Assembly (NCBI RefSeq): GCF_001421515.1
Contig: NZ_LMKM01000023.1
Span: 191,707-255,706 of the forward strand
Direction: 5' to 3'
Source of the DNA: Pedobacter sp. Leaf216
GTDB taxonomy: Bacteria > Bacteroidota > Bacteroidia > Sphingobacteriales > Sphingobacteriaceae
DNA: 64,000 bases
The translations under genes and the position numbers were made by a program. This document shows, in pieces, positions 34,207-42,680 of this stretch (within the stretch, counting starts at the first letter, position 1; each line of letters starts with the position of its first letter). The notes below the pieces were generated by a model. The model was not told the origin of the DNA, made no database searches, and was given only the letters and a program-made list of their open reading frames with translations.

Positions 34207-34845
34207 ATGATTCATTGGCATACTGTAAATAATCGATTAAAGGATTGCCTGCAACTTCTAATGCATGAGCCATTATTTAATCGGTTCAGATTAGTTGGGG
34301 GCACAGCATTGAGTTTACAATTGGGTAACCGCATTTCAATAGACATTGATTTATTTACAGATGCAACTTACGGATCAGTAAACTTTAAAGAAATTGATTC
34401 TTTTCTAACTAATCACTTTGATTTTATTTTTGGTGTATCTAATATGCCAGTAGCAATGGGAAAATCATACAGGGTAGGAAAAGATGAAAGTACGCTTGTT
34501 AAACTCGACTTTTACTATACTGATAACTTTATATTTGAGCCGCTTATTGTTGATGGTATTCGAATGGCCACAATAGCGGAAATTTTGGCTATGAAAGTAG
34601 ATGTGATTCAGAGGGGCGGTAGGAAAAAAGATTTTTGGGATATTCATGAACTAATGGAATCTTTTTCATTACAACAAATGTTGGCACTTCATCAAAAACG
34701 ATATCCTTACAACCACGATCCTTTACTTATTAAAAGAAACATGATCGATTTTGGGCCTGCCGATCATGAACCCGATCCAATCTGCATGAGGGGAAAACAC
34801 TGGGAACTGATCAAGTATGATTTGATAACTCTTTTAGAGAATTAG
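34207..34845 (+). CDS. AbiEii/AbiGii-family nucleotidyltransferase toxin
   Basis: 212 residues. The nucleotidyltransferase core reads LVGGTALSLQLG (30-40) and SIDIDLF, with Asp46 and Asp48 as metal ligands, and a third acidic residue, Asp101, in VKLDFYY. The downstream KVDVIQRGGRKKDFWDI (~130-146) is a hallmark of AbiEii-type proteins. Known members act as toxins that modify tRNA or other targets, in toxin-antitoxin and phage-abortive systems. Here the partner is a HigA-like protein rather than classical AbiEi. Confidence 0.88.
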   Translation: MIHWHTVNNRLKDCLQLLMHEPLFNRFRLVGGTALSLQLGNRISIDIDLFTDATYGSVNFKEIDSFLTNHFDFIFGVSNMPVAMGKSYRVGKDESTLVKLDFYYTDNFIFEPLIVDGIRMATIAEILAMKVDVIQRGGRKKDFWDIHELMESFSLQQMLALHQKRYPYNHDPLLIKRNMIDFGPADHEPDPICMRGKHWELIKYDLITLLEN

Positions 34846-35019
34846 AATAATAAATCATACTATTTATTGAAATAGGGTGAAACTGCTCATATTTTTCCTC
34901 ATAAACTTTTTTATGTTCCATCATTGTTAACTGAGTTAACTGAACATCATTCGAACTCTGCCGCGCTTACAATTGAGGTAAACCGAAGTCAAATAAGCTT
35001 CGCATCCTGAAAATAAACC

Positions 35020-37467
35020 CTAATTCTTTACCCTATTTTTCTCAGCATCTGCACCAGAAGATTCATGCTTGGCTGGCAACGAAAATGCCTTTCCAAAACG
35101 GTAACTGTAACTCAGCATCACCGCACGAGAATCTTGTTTGTTTACCCAATTGGCCTCTGTGGCTGCAAGGTTATTAATTACGCCTCTGTAAATACGGTTT
35201 CTAAATATATCGCTTGCTGTTAACTTGAGTGTGCTTTTTGGGGAAAGCTTTTTCTGCACAGCCGCTCCAAATTCATGCACAGAACCCAGGAAAAACTGAA
35301 CATTAGAAAATTTACTTTGATAACGCATGTTCAACTCGGCATTCCATGTGTTACTTATTTTAAACTGCAACGTAGGGTTTGCCCTGAAATAACTTCCATT
35401 GGTAACCAAAAACCCCGTATAGAAATCGGTTTTAGAAACCATTTTCGCAACCTCCAGGTATGCATTCAACTTTACCCACTTGGCCAGGTCTATTTCAGCA
35501 TCAACCGAAACGTTAGCCACTGTTGTTTTGCCCACATTTGCAGGTCGGCTGTAATACGTACCCTCCACTATTTCGATGGTTTCATTTACTTCATCCCTAA
35601 CCCAACTGTACCCAAATGTGGTGGTAATTTTGTTTTTAAAGGTATGCGAAAGTTCGACGCTTTGTGTAAATGATGGCTTTAGGAAAGGATTCCCTACATA
35701 GTAGGTAAATTTATCCAGCGGAGAGAAAAACGGATTCAAATCCTGGTAATACGGACGATCGATCCGCCTGCCGTAATTTAAACCCAGTTGGTTGTTGCCG
35801 GCAGTATCTAATTTGTAAGAAAAATAAAGTGTTGGAAACAAACTGTTGTAAGTTCGCTTAAAACTCGAATCAGGTTTAATCAGATTGCCAAGCTGATGAC
35901 CATTTGAAACTGTATTTTCATAGCGCAATCCTGCCTGTAAGGAAAAACGCTTTCCTTCGCGACTCATATTCAAATAAACCGCATTAATATGTTCTTCATA
36001 TAAAAAGTGGTTGCTCTTTTCGTAATCGGCATTGGTTTTATTATTGGCAGTATTAAAATAGTCGGCAATATTATCTGTTTTGGTGTAAGCAGTTTTAACA
36101 CCTGCATCAATCTTCCATTTGTTTTCGAGTGGATGGGAATAATCCACTTTTGCCGTATAAATATCAATATCAGCAGGCAAATTACCTGTTAAAATATCCT
36201 GATACTTTAAAGTTCCGGCAGGCAGATAACTGAAATTATAATAGGTTTGATCAGTTTGGTTACGGTACAACAGGTAATCGGCATCAAAAGTAATCTCCCT
36301 GCCAGCCTGGTTAAATTTATGCCGGTAATTTAAATTTACCCCTGCATTTTGATATTTAATCTGGTCGATATTTTCCGCCCTTATAACAGAATCCAACTGA
36401 ACAGAAGCATTGGATAAATTACTGGTATTGTTATTAACCTGCTTAGAAATCCGGTTCATTCCGGTAAGCACAATACCCCAGGTGGTTTTATCAGATGCAT
36501 AATAATCTAAACCGGTTTTTAAATTAAATGTGTTGCCATGCCTACGGAAATATGAATTTTGATTGAAATAGGATTTGGCACTACCATCTTCATTTTTGTA
36601 TTTCCTGTTAAGGTCAAGATCTGTAAAACTATTGTTCAGGTTGTAACTCAGGTTTCCAAAAACATTAATTTTATCCTTTCGGTAATTAAAATTAAAACTA
36701 TTGTTCGATCGGCTTAATTCTCCCTGGTTCAAACTCAGATTAATCCCTCCATTAAAACCAGCGGTTTTGGTTTTTTTAGTTTTTATATTAATAACCCCTC
36801 CATTTCCTGCAGCATCGTACTTGGCAGGCGGGTTGGTCATCAGTTCAATCTGATCAAGTGAAGAAGACGGCAACGAACGCAGGTAATTTTCCAGGTCGGC
36901 CCCCGATAAATAGGTCGGTTTATCATCAATAAAAACAGCTACACCACCTTTTCCTTTGAGCGAGATTGCACCATTTTGATCTACATTTACTCCGGGCGAT
37001 TTACTTAATACATCCAGTGCAGTTGTACCAGCATTGGAAATTAAAGCATCAACATTAACCACTGTACGGTCTATCTTACGCTCTACAAATGCTTTCTGGC
37101 CCGAAACATTGACTTCCTTTAAATTAGTTGCTCCCGTTTTGATCTTAATATCGGTTAAATTAATAACGGTATGATCAGGTGTTAAAACCAAAGTATCGGT
37201 TTGATAAATGGGCGAACCCACAACCGATACTTTGATGATGTACTTACCATAAGCGAGCTTATCAAAACTAAACTGACCGTCCTTTTCTGTAAAAGTAGTT
37301 TTTATCAGCAGCGAATCTTTAATCAGGGCAATAGTGGCAAATTCTATATTTTTTTCATCGGCATCCAATACACGACCATAAATTCGGCTTTGTTGGGGTT
37401 GAACTTGGGCAAAAGTAAGGGCAATATTTATCCATGAGGCTAAAAAAGCCACGAGCTTAAATTTCAT
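35020..37467 (-). CDS. TonB-dependent receptor, outer-membrane beta-barrel family
   Basis: 815 residues: a signal peptide (ALTFAQVQ), a carboxypeptidase-regulatory-like domain (~28-110: GRVLDADEKNIEFATIALIKD), a plug (~120-230: DVLSKSPGVNVDQNGAISLKGKGGVAVFIDDKPTYL…), and a barrel of the OMP_b-brl_3 type ending MLSYSYRFGKAF. It is third in an operon after BlaI and the M56 peptidase (gap 31 bp). Such receptors next to BlaI-M56 pairs are common in Bacteroidota. No SusD partner is present; the cargo is unknown. Confidence 0.9.
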   Translation of the reverse strand: MKFKLVAFLASWINIALTFAQVQPQQSRIYGRVLDADEKNIEFATIALIKDSLLIKTTFTEKDGQFSFDKLAYGKYIIKVSVVGSPIYQTDTLVLTPDHTVINLTDIKIKTGATNLKEVNVSGQKAFVERKIDRTVVNVDALISNAGTTALDVLSKSPGVNVDQNGAISLKGKGGVAVFIDDKPTYLSGADLENYLRSLPSSSLDQIELMTNPPAKYDAAGNGGVINIKTKKTKTAGFNGGINLSLNQGELSRSNNSFNFNYRKDKINVFGNLSYNLNNSFTDLDLNRKYKNEDGSAKSYFNQNSYFRRHGNTFNLKTGLDYYASDKTTWGIVLTGMNRISKQVNNNTSNLSNASVQLDSVIRAENIDQIKYQNAGVNLNYRHKFNQAGREITFDADYLLYRNQTDQTYYNFSYLPAGTLKYQDILTGNLPADIDIYTAKVDYSHPLENKWKIDAGVKTAYTKTDNIADYFNTANNKTNADYEKSNHFLYEEHINAVYLNMSREGKRFSLQAGLRYENTVSNGHQLGNLIKPDSSFKRTYNSLFPTLYFSYKLDTAGNNQLGLNYGRRIDRPYYQDLNPFFSPLDKFTYYVGNPFLKPSFTQSVELSHTFKNKITTTFGYSWVRDEVNETIEIVEGTYYSRPANVGKTTVANVSVDAEIDLAKWVKLNAYLEVAKMVSKTDFYTGFLVTNGSYFRANPTLQFKISNTWNAELNMRYQSKFSNVQFFLGSVHEFGAAVQKKLSPKSTLKLTASDIFRNRIYRGVINNLAATEANWVNKQDSRAVMLSYSYRFGKAFSLPAKHESSGADAEKNRVKN

Positions 37468-37498
37468 GATGTGTTATTGGATTAGCGCTTTTAGAAAA

Positions 37499-39388
37499 TT
37501 AGTTTTTGTTGTTTTCGATCAGAAAATTATACATCAGCGAATGGTTATCGTTTTTTAAAAACTTTTGCTTGTACTTTTTCTGAACGTCGGCACTTTGTTT
37601 TTCGCCATTTACAATCAGTTCATCCTTATTAAGCTTGTACGATAATTTATTGGTGCTACTGATGATTCCGTCTTTCATCAATTGTTGATTGATTTGGTTG
37701 GTATAATCATGGCCGTCACCATTGGTAACGCTTTTGGAAGTAACCGTGCGCTGATTAACCGTTTTACCATTATTTAATGGCGGCGTAGGCGGAGTTGGTG
37801 GATTTATTTGATTTGGTGGCAATGCAGGAGCTGCTGGCACGGCAGGCATTGCAGGAACGGCGATAGACGATCTCGGAGTTCTTGGTGCTCTTGGCGGGCG
37901 CGGCGGGCGGGGTGCCCTTGGTGAACGAGGACCATCACCACGCTTATCATCCTGAGCCCATTTAGCATCTTCTTTTGCCCACTTAGCATCTTCTTTAGCC
38001 CATTTGGCATCTTCTTTAGCCCATTTTTCATCAACTTTTCTTAACATCTCGTCTTCAATTCTTGCCTTAGCGTCCTCTATTCTTGCTCTGGCATCCTCCT
38101 TAGCATGATCTGCATCTTGCTGCCTTGCTTTTAAATCTTCAGCTCTGGCTTTTACATCTTCATCTGTTTCGGCTTTTTTACGCTTTTCATCCAACTGTTT
38201 AAGTTGTCGTTCCATTTTCACATTGATTTCCTTCTCCAGTTGATCAGTCGGTTTGCTTTGTGTAGATTTAGTTTTTCTGGTGCTATCCTGTTTAATCTGC
38301 ACTAAACTGGACACTTCTTTTTTGGTAGTTGTTTTTGCATTGCCTACACTTTTAAAAGCGGCAGTACAAACCACTACCGATACCAGGGCGATGGTTAATA
38401 TTGTTTTTTCCATTTTGTTTAAAGTTGAATTGGTGTTAAATAACATCCTGCTGGCTCTATGCAGCAGGCTACCGTTCTTACCTGTAATCGCCATGGCATA
38501 AGCAGGTGCACGCTGCTTAAATTCCTGACAGACTATAAGGGCTTGAACATAGTTTTTGCGATCATCCACGCATGCGATGGCCAAATCATCACAGCAATTT
38601 TCGCGTTCTGTTTTTATTAATTGTGATACCCAAAGTACCGCTGGGTTAAAGAAGAAAACAATTTCAATAAAGCTTTGCAACAGGTTAACCAAATAATCTT
38701 TACGCTTGATATGCGCAAGTTCATGCGCAAGAATAGCCTCAACTTCGGCATTGGAAAGCCCATTTAGCAAACCTAGCGGAATCAGTATGAGCGGTTTTAA
38801 GTGCCCTACCACCATGGGTGCATGCGCAATGCCCGATTGCATTATCTTAACAGGTTGGGTTAAACCCATCTTTGCGGTAAGTTCAGTTAATTTTTCATCC
38901 CATTTTATTCCCGCAGCATAAGTTTTATGCCTGCGTAAATGATATACACCATTTAAACCTACCATTAACTGGATACTTTTGCCACAAATAATTAAAAACC
39001 AAATCAATACAATCTGATAAGAATTGGCATTCCAGGCCGAAAGGATTCTGTTTATTCCGGAATACATGTTATGTTGTAATGCCGCTACTGTTTGTTGATC
39101 TGCCAGCGCAGTTGGCACATTAATTCCGCTTTGATGAATAATTTGGTTCTCGTAAGCACTGGGTTTTTGAAGCTCGTTAAAAAAGGTAATGCCGATGGAC
39201 AAAACAAAAAGCCCCAAACAAATGGTTAGCAGGTTGTACCTCAGGGTAGCACTTGCTTTGCGGGTTGTAAACATCACCAGGCCTGCAATAAGAGACAGGA
39301 TTACACCAAGCCATAATGAGTGGAACAAGGTAGTCCCTAAGGCATGCAGCCAATTTTCGGGTAAAAGCTTAATTAATTTAAAATCCAT
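37499..39388 (-). CDS. M56-family (BlaR1-like) membrane metallopeptidase
   Basis: 629 residues. Helices lie in the first ~140 residues, with zinc-binding HELAH at 222-226 (AILAHELAHIKRKDYL) and a further helix near 330. Unlike BlaR1 there is no penicillin-binding domain. A long exported tail holds a Lys/Glu/Asp coiled coil (~380-450), about three near-perfect WAKEDAK heptad repeats (~455-480), an Arg/Pro-rich block, and a Pro-rich block before a short C-terminal domain. It should cleave the BlaI-type repressor on sensing a signal. Confidence 0.9.
   Translation of the reverse strand: MDFKLIKLLPENWLHALGTTLFHSLWLGVILSLIAGLVMFTTRKASATLRYNLLTICLGLFVLSIGITFFNELQKPSAYENQIIHQSGINVPTALADQQTVAALQHNMYSGINRILSAWNANSYQIVLIWFLIICGKSIQLMVGLNGVYHLRRHKTYAAGIKWDEKLTELTAKMGLTQPVKIMQSGIAHAPMVVGHLKPLILIPLGLLNGLSNAEVEAILAHELAHIKRKDYLVNLLQSFIEIVFFFNPAVLWVSQLIKTERENCCDDLAIACVDDRKNYVQALIVCQEFKQRAPAYAMAITGKNGSLLHRASRMLFNTNSTLNKMEKTILTIALVSVVVCTAAFKSVGNAKTTTKKEVSSLVQIKQDSTRKTKSTQSKPTDQLEKEINVKMERQLKQLDEKRKKAETDEDVKARAEDLKARQQDADHAKEDARARIEDAKARIEDEMLRKVDEKWAKEDAKWAKEDAKWAKEDAKWAQDDKRGDGPRSPRAPRPPRPPRAPRTPRSSIAVPAMPAVPAAPALPPNQINPPTPPTPPLNNGKTVNQRTVTSKSVTNGDGHDYTNQINQQLMKDGIISSTNKLSYKLNKDELIVNGEKQSADVQKKYKQKFLKNDNHSLMYNFLIENNKN
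37955..38025. repeat. 21-bp tandem repeat coding for WAKEDAK heptads
   Basis: Three to four copies of a 21-bp unit (7 codons, core ATCTTCTTTAGCCCA on the plus strand) lie in frame within the M56 gene and encode the heptads. Copy number could vary without breaking the frame. Confidence 0.65.
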
Positions 39389-39411
39389 GATTGTGGTTCT
39401 TTTAGATTCTG

Positions 39412-39801
39412 TTAATCCATGCTATCCAATAGCCGCTTTATCTCTTCAATTTCTTGTTTAGATGTTTTTTCATTACCCAATAACTGCATCATCAACTGCG
39501 AAGCTGAACCTTTGTACAAAGTATTAACGAAACGATCTAACAGTTGAACTTTTGTTTTTTCTTCTGCCTCAACCGGAATATAAATGTGTTTCATTTGGCT
39601 TTCATCACGTTTTAAGATCCCTTTTTCGGTCAGAATTTGCATCTGCTTTAAAGTTGAAGTATAGTTTACCTCTTTTTGAATGTTCAATTTATCGTTTACA
39701 AACCGAACTGTAGATGGTCCGAACTCCCACAATACCTGAAGAATTTCCAATTCGGCTTTAGTAGGTTCGGGCAGATTATTTCCAGCTTGATTACTTTTCA
39801 T
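39412..39801 (-). CDS. BlaI/MecI/CopY-family repressor
   Basis: 129 residues: a winged helix (~12-80) with TKAELEILQVLWEFGPSTVRFV and LKQMQILTEKGILKRDE, then a dimerisation tail. It lies 23 bp upstream of the M56 peptidase gene, forming the standard repressor-sensor pair. A perfect palindrome 9 bp before its start is the likely operator. Signal and regulon are unknown; beta-lactam response is one possibility, but no beta-lactamase is present. Confidence 0.93.
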   Translation of the reverse strand: MKSNQAGNNLPEPTKAELEILQVLWEFGPSTVRFVNDKLNIQKEVNYTSTLKQMQILTEKGILKRDESQMKHIYIPVEAEEKTKVQLLDRFVNTLYKGSASQLMMQLLGNEKTSKQEIEEIKRLLDSMD

Positions 39802-39810
39802 AATTTAAAG

Positions 39811-39828
39811 GTACGATAAATATCGTAC
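39811..39828. promoter_or_regulatory. BlaI-type operator
   Basis: GTACGATA-AA-TATCGTAC has perfect 8-bp arms with a 2-bp centre. It sits just upstream of the BlaI-type ATG, suggesting autoregulation of the three-gene operon. Confidence 0.7.
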
Positions 39829-40023
39829 GTTACAAATATTAGGTTAATTATTTTTATTTTTTTCAAATAATGGGCCTTATACGCTATATAAACAGGCATT
39901 ACTGAAAATAAAAAATCGAATTTTAATTTTATAGGTGTTTAAAAATCAACTTTACGAAGGAAGATGTAAATAAATTTTACTTAAAACAAGTTGATTTACC
40001 AGATTGGTTAAGCGGAAGGAAAG

Positions 40024-40070
40024 ATGCTGTTTATCAAGTTTCCCATTAGGATAAACCAGATAAACAGCAT
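40024..40070 (-). terminator. Hairpin downstream of the GlcG/HbpS gene
   Basis: ATGCTGTTTATC (40024-40035) and GATAAACAGCAT (40059-40070) give a perfect 12-bp stem with a 23-nt loop, 16 bp past the stop of the minus-strand gene. The U-run is poor, so it may serve mRNA stability rather than termination. Confidence 0.45.
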
Positions 40071-40086
40071 AGAAGAACAAAGTTTA

Positions 40087-40485
40087 CTATAAAGCGTCTG
40101 CCCCGGCAGTAGCCACGGCATGATCATCATCAACAGTGCTGCCCGAAACACCAATTGCACCAATAATCTCACCTGCCTCATTTTTAATTACCACACCACC
40201 CGGAAAGGTAATTAACCCACCGTTTGAGTGCTCAATATTAAATAATGGTTCTCCGGGTTGAACAAGTGGTGTTAAGGCTTTTGTATCCATCAAAAACCAA
40301 TTGGCTGTTTTGGCTTTCTTTTGTGCAATATCAGCCGAGCCTAGCCAGGCACCATCCATACGCACAAAAGCAAGCAGGTTACTGCCTGCATCTACCACTG
40401 CAATATTCATTTTAGTATTAATTTCAATGGCTTTGGCCTTAGCCGCAGCAATTACCTGTTCAGCCTGTTCTAATGTAATGTTCAT
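40087..40485 (-). CDS. GlcG/HbpS-family haem-binding-like protein
   Basis: 132 residues, a single GlcG/HbpS (PF03928) domain. Family features are LEQAEQVIAAAKAKA at the start, VVDAGSNLLAFVRMDGAWLGS, FPGGVVIKNEAGEIIGAIGVSG and the closing DDDHAVATAGADAL. No signal peptide. Relatives bind haem (HbpS) or occur in glycolate operons (GlcG) without known activity. It is divergent from a GntR regulator, so it may be part of that regulon. Confidence 0.88.
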   Translation of the reverse strand: MNITLEQAEQVIAAAKAKAIEINTKMNIAVVDAGSNLLAFVRMDGAWLGSADIAQKKAKTANWFLMDTKALTPLVQPGEPLFNIEHSNGGLITFPGGVVIKNEAGEIIGAIGVSGSTVDDDHAVATAGADAL

Positions 40486-40610
40486 ATTTATTTTGAGTTA
40501 GAAGGAAATAACATATACTAACGCGTAAAGTTTTAAAAATCAATAAATAAGCACACTCCAATAAATAAAAATATTGAACCGTCAGCGAAAAATGAAAATA
40601 AAAAGACACA

Positions 40611-40645
40611 AAACATCTGATGTTTAAAACAAACATCGTATGTTT
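40611..40645. promoter_or_regulatory. Twin GntR operators
   Basis: Two 15-bp palindromes with identical arms, AAACAT-CTG-ATGTTT (40611-40625) and AAACAT-CGT-ATGTTT (40631-40645), are 5 bp apart. Their centres are 20 bp apart, two helical turns. The second overlaps the -7 box. This is very likely the binding site of the GntR protein encoded just downstream, and may also act on the divergent GlcG-type gene. Confidence 0.8.
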
Positions 40646-40646
40646 G
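40616..40646 (+). promoter_or_regulatory. Promoter of the GntR-TauE operon
   Basis: TCTG (40616-40619, one mismatch to TTTG), a 19-nt spacer, then TATGTTTG (40639-40646), an exact TAnnTTTG. Both boxes lie within the twin operators. The ATG follows 18 nt after the -7 box. Confidence 0.65.
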
Positions 40647-40664
40647 TACTGTTAATTGAAAATT

Positions 40665-41315
40665 ATGAAACAGGAGAGCAGACTATTTGAGCAGGTATCC
40701 GGTAAAATTCGGAGAGATATTAAAGACGGAAAATTTAAAGTTGGTGAAAAAATCCCATCAGAGCCTGCATTAATGGAACTTTATAATGTAGGTCGTTCTA
40801 CAGTTAGAGAGGCAATTAAATCGCTTACCCTATCTGGAATCCTCACCGTCCAGCAAGGTTTTGGAACAAAAGTTAATGCCGTGCCTACCGAACCGATTGA
40901 ACAACGCCTGCGGAGTTCGAATTTCGAAGAGATTAATCAGGTAAGGGCCCTTCTCGAACAGGAAATTGTACGTTTAGCTACCCAAAACCGCACAGATTCA
41001 GATCTTCAAATAATTCATGATGCACTTGAAAATAGAAAAAAAGCAATTGAGCATGAATTAAGAGCTGAATGTACCAATGCCGATATCGAATTTCACCTCG
41101 CCATTGCCCGCGCCTCAGGGAACCGCGTTCTGGCCGACCTTTATGAAAGCTTCACAATCATTATCCGCGATTTCTTTGCCAAAAGAGCTCCTTCAGGGAT
41201 TAGCCATTTTGCAATGAGCCATCACTTGCACCAGGCGCTTTTTAACGCAATACAGCAAAGCGATACCGAAACCGCAAGTGCGACAATTACAACAATTTTG
41301 AACAATAATCATTAA
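40665..41315 (+). CDS. GntR/FadR-family transcriptional regulator
   Basis: 216 residues from ATG 40665; a TTG 9 bp upstream is also in frame. The N-terminal winged helix (~8-70) is typical: GKFKVGEKIPSEPALMELYNVGRSTVREAIKSL. A helical FCD ligand domain follows (~80-205) with the metal-binding pattern Asp/His…DIEFHLAIARASGNRV…MSHHLHQALFNAI. It probably represses its own operon, releasing it when a small organic acid binds. TauE starts 4 bp after its stop. Confidence 0.92.
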   Translation: MKQESRLFEQVSGKIRRDIKDGKFKVGEKIPSEPALMELYNVGRSTVREAIKSLTLSGILTVQQGFGTKVNAVPTEPIEQRLRSSNFEEINQVRALLEQEIVRLATQNRTDSDLQIIHDALENRKKAIEHELRAECTNADIEFHLAIARASGNRVLADLYESFTIIIRDFFAKRAPSGISHFAMSHHLHQALFNAIQQSDTETASATITTILNNNH

Positions 41316-41319
41316 TATC

Positions 41320-42153
41320 ATGTCAATTTTAACTTTTACCCTGATCCTCATCCTCGGTGCTTATCTCGCAGGGCTCGTTGGATCATTAACCGGTCTTGGC
41401 GGAGGCGTAGTTGTAATCCCCTTACTTACCCTTGTTTTTCACGTCGATATCCGCTATGCAATTGGTGCCGCTTTACTGGCTTCCATCGCCAATTCATCAG
41501 GTGCTGCAAGCGCGTACATTAAAGAGGGAATTACCAATATCCGTTTGGGTATGTTTTTAGAAATCGCCACAACAGTTGGTGCAGTAATTGGTGCTTTAAT
41601 TGCAGTTTATACTCCAACAAATACCATTGCGATTCTTTTCGGGAGTGTATTGCTTTTTTCGGCAGCAATGACTTTAAGGAAAAAAAACCAGGTGGCCTTA
41701 ACTGAGGGCAGTAAACTTTCTGCAATACTCAAGCTTAACAGCAGCTATCCTACCCCAACAGGAACGGTAGATTATAAATTAAAAAACGTTGGTGCAGGTT
41801 TTTCCATCATGACGGTAGCTGGTCTAATGTCGGGCTTATTGGGTATCGGCTCTGGTGCACTAAAAGTACTGGCAATGGATACAGCAATGAAAATTCCTTT
41901 TAAAGTGAGTACTACCACCAGTAATTTTATGATTGGTGTTACCGCAGCAGCCAGTGCTGTAGTTTATTTGCAACGTGGATACATGGATCCTGGAATTGCA
42001 TTTCCGGTTGTACTTGGTGTATTGGGCGGAGCTTTTACCGGAGCAAAATTATTAACAAGCATCAATCCATCAACATTGAGAATTATCTTTTGTATCGCCA
42101 TTACATTTGTTGCCTTCGAAATGATCTACAATGGCTATCAACATAAATTTTAA
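41320..42153 (+). CDS. TauE/SafE-family anion exporter
   Basis: 277 residues with about eight membrane helices. The family start LAGLVGSLTGLGGGVVVIPLLTLVF and the internal repeat GLMSGLLGIGSGALKVLAMD are present. TauE/SafE proteins export sulfite or sulfoacetate in sulfonate degraders, but many members carry other organic anions. The operon partner is DUF1634. No sulfonate-degrading enzyme is beside it, so substrate assignment to sulfite is only by family. Confidence 0.9.
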   Translation: MSILTFTLILILGAYLAGLVGSLTGLGGGVVVIPLLTLVFHVDIRYAIGAALLASIANSSGAASAYIKEGITNIRLGMFLEIATTVGAVIGALIAVYTPTNTIAILFGSVLLFSAAMTLRKKNQVALTEGSKLSAILKLNSSYPTPTGTVDYKLKNVGAGFSIMTVAGLMSGLLGIGSGALKVLAMDTAMKIPFKVSTTTSNFMIGVTAAASAVVYLQRGYMDPGIAFPVVLGVLGGAFTGAKLLTSINPSTLRIIFCIAITFVAFEMIYNGYQHKF

Positions 42154-42162
42154 TAAAAGATT

Positions 42163-42561
42163 ATGAAAAATATCTCCACACATCTTATACAAGATCGCGA
42201 CGTAGAAAAAATTGTTGGAAAATTATTACGGTTTGGTGTAATTACAGCCAGTATAGTGGTGTTAGCAGGCGGCATACTCTTTCTCATTCAATATGGAACA
42301 GCGGCCAGGCCGGATTATCATATCTTTAAAGGCGAAGAAAACAGTTATATTACCTTTAAAGGGATTTTTATGGGGATTTTCACATTAAAACCCATGGCCA
42401 TTATCCAGTTTGGAGTGTTACTCTTAATCATTACGCCCATAATGCGAATTGTATTTTCGCTATTTGCCTTTGTAATCGAGAAGGATAAAATGTATGTTAT
42501 AATAACATTAATTGTTCTTGCTATTATTTTAGGCAGCACTTTCGGCGGACTAAAAATCTAA
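42163..42561 (+). CDS. DUF1634 membrane protein
   Basis: 132 residues, three helices, beginning with the DUF1634 pattern DVEKIVGKLLRFGVITASIVVLAGGILFL and ending with ITLIVLAIILGSTFGG. DUF1634 proteins are regularly encoded after TauE/SafE genes and are probably an accessory subunit. It starts 9 bp after the TauE stop. Confidence 0.88.
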   Translation: MKNISTHLIQDRDVEKIVGKLLRFGVITASIVVLAGGILFLIQYGTAARPDYHIFKGEENSYITFKGIFMGIFTLKPMAIIQFGVLLLIITPIMRIVFSLFAFVIEKDKMYVIITLIVLAIILGSTFGGLKI

Positions 42562-42580
42562 CTTTCTTAAAGGTTTTTTA

Positions 42581-42680
42581 TACGGTATACATGAAACTTT
42601 TTATGATTTGTTTATAAGTTTACGATATACATGAAACTTTTACTACTTTTGAGAAAAGTATACGGCATACATGAAACTTA
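42581..42680. repeat. Three 20-bp direct repeats at exact 40-bp period
   Basis: TACGGTATACATGAAACTTT (42581-42600), TACGATATACATGAAACTTT (42621-42640) and TACGGCATACATGAAACTTA (42661-42680) start exactly 40 bp apart with unrelated 20-bp spacers. The third copy contains the start codon and first codons (ATGAAACTT) of the DUF4143 ATPase. The ATG of each copy is in a different frame. The 40-bp period is close to four helical turns. Confidence 0.85.

Noticed and set aside
37499..39388. Reading the M56 protein as a true BlaR1 beta-lactam sensor
   Set aside because: It lacks the penicillin-binding C-terminal domain (no SxxK/KTG arrangement seen) and no beta-lactamase gene is nearby.
42581..42680. 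Possible mini-CRISPR (three 20-bp repeats with 20-bp spacers)
   Set aside because: No cas genes are present, repeats and spacers are shorter than usual, and the last repeat holds a gene's start codon; an operator-like repeat is more likely.
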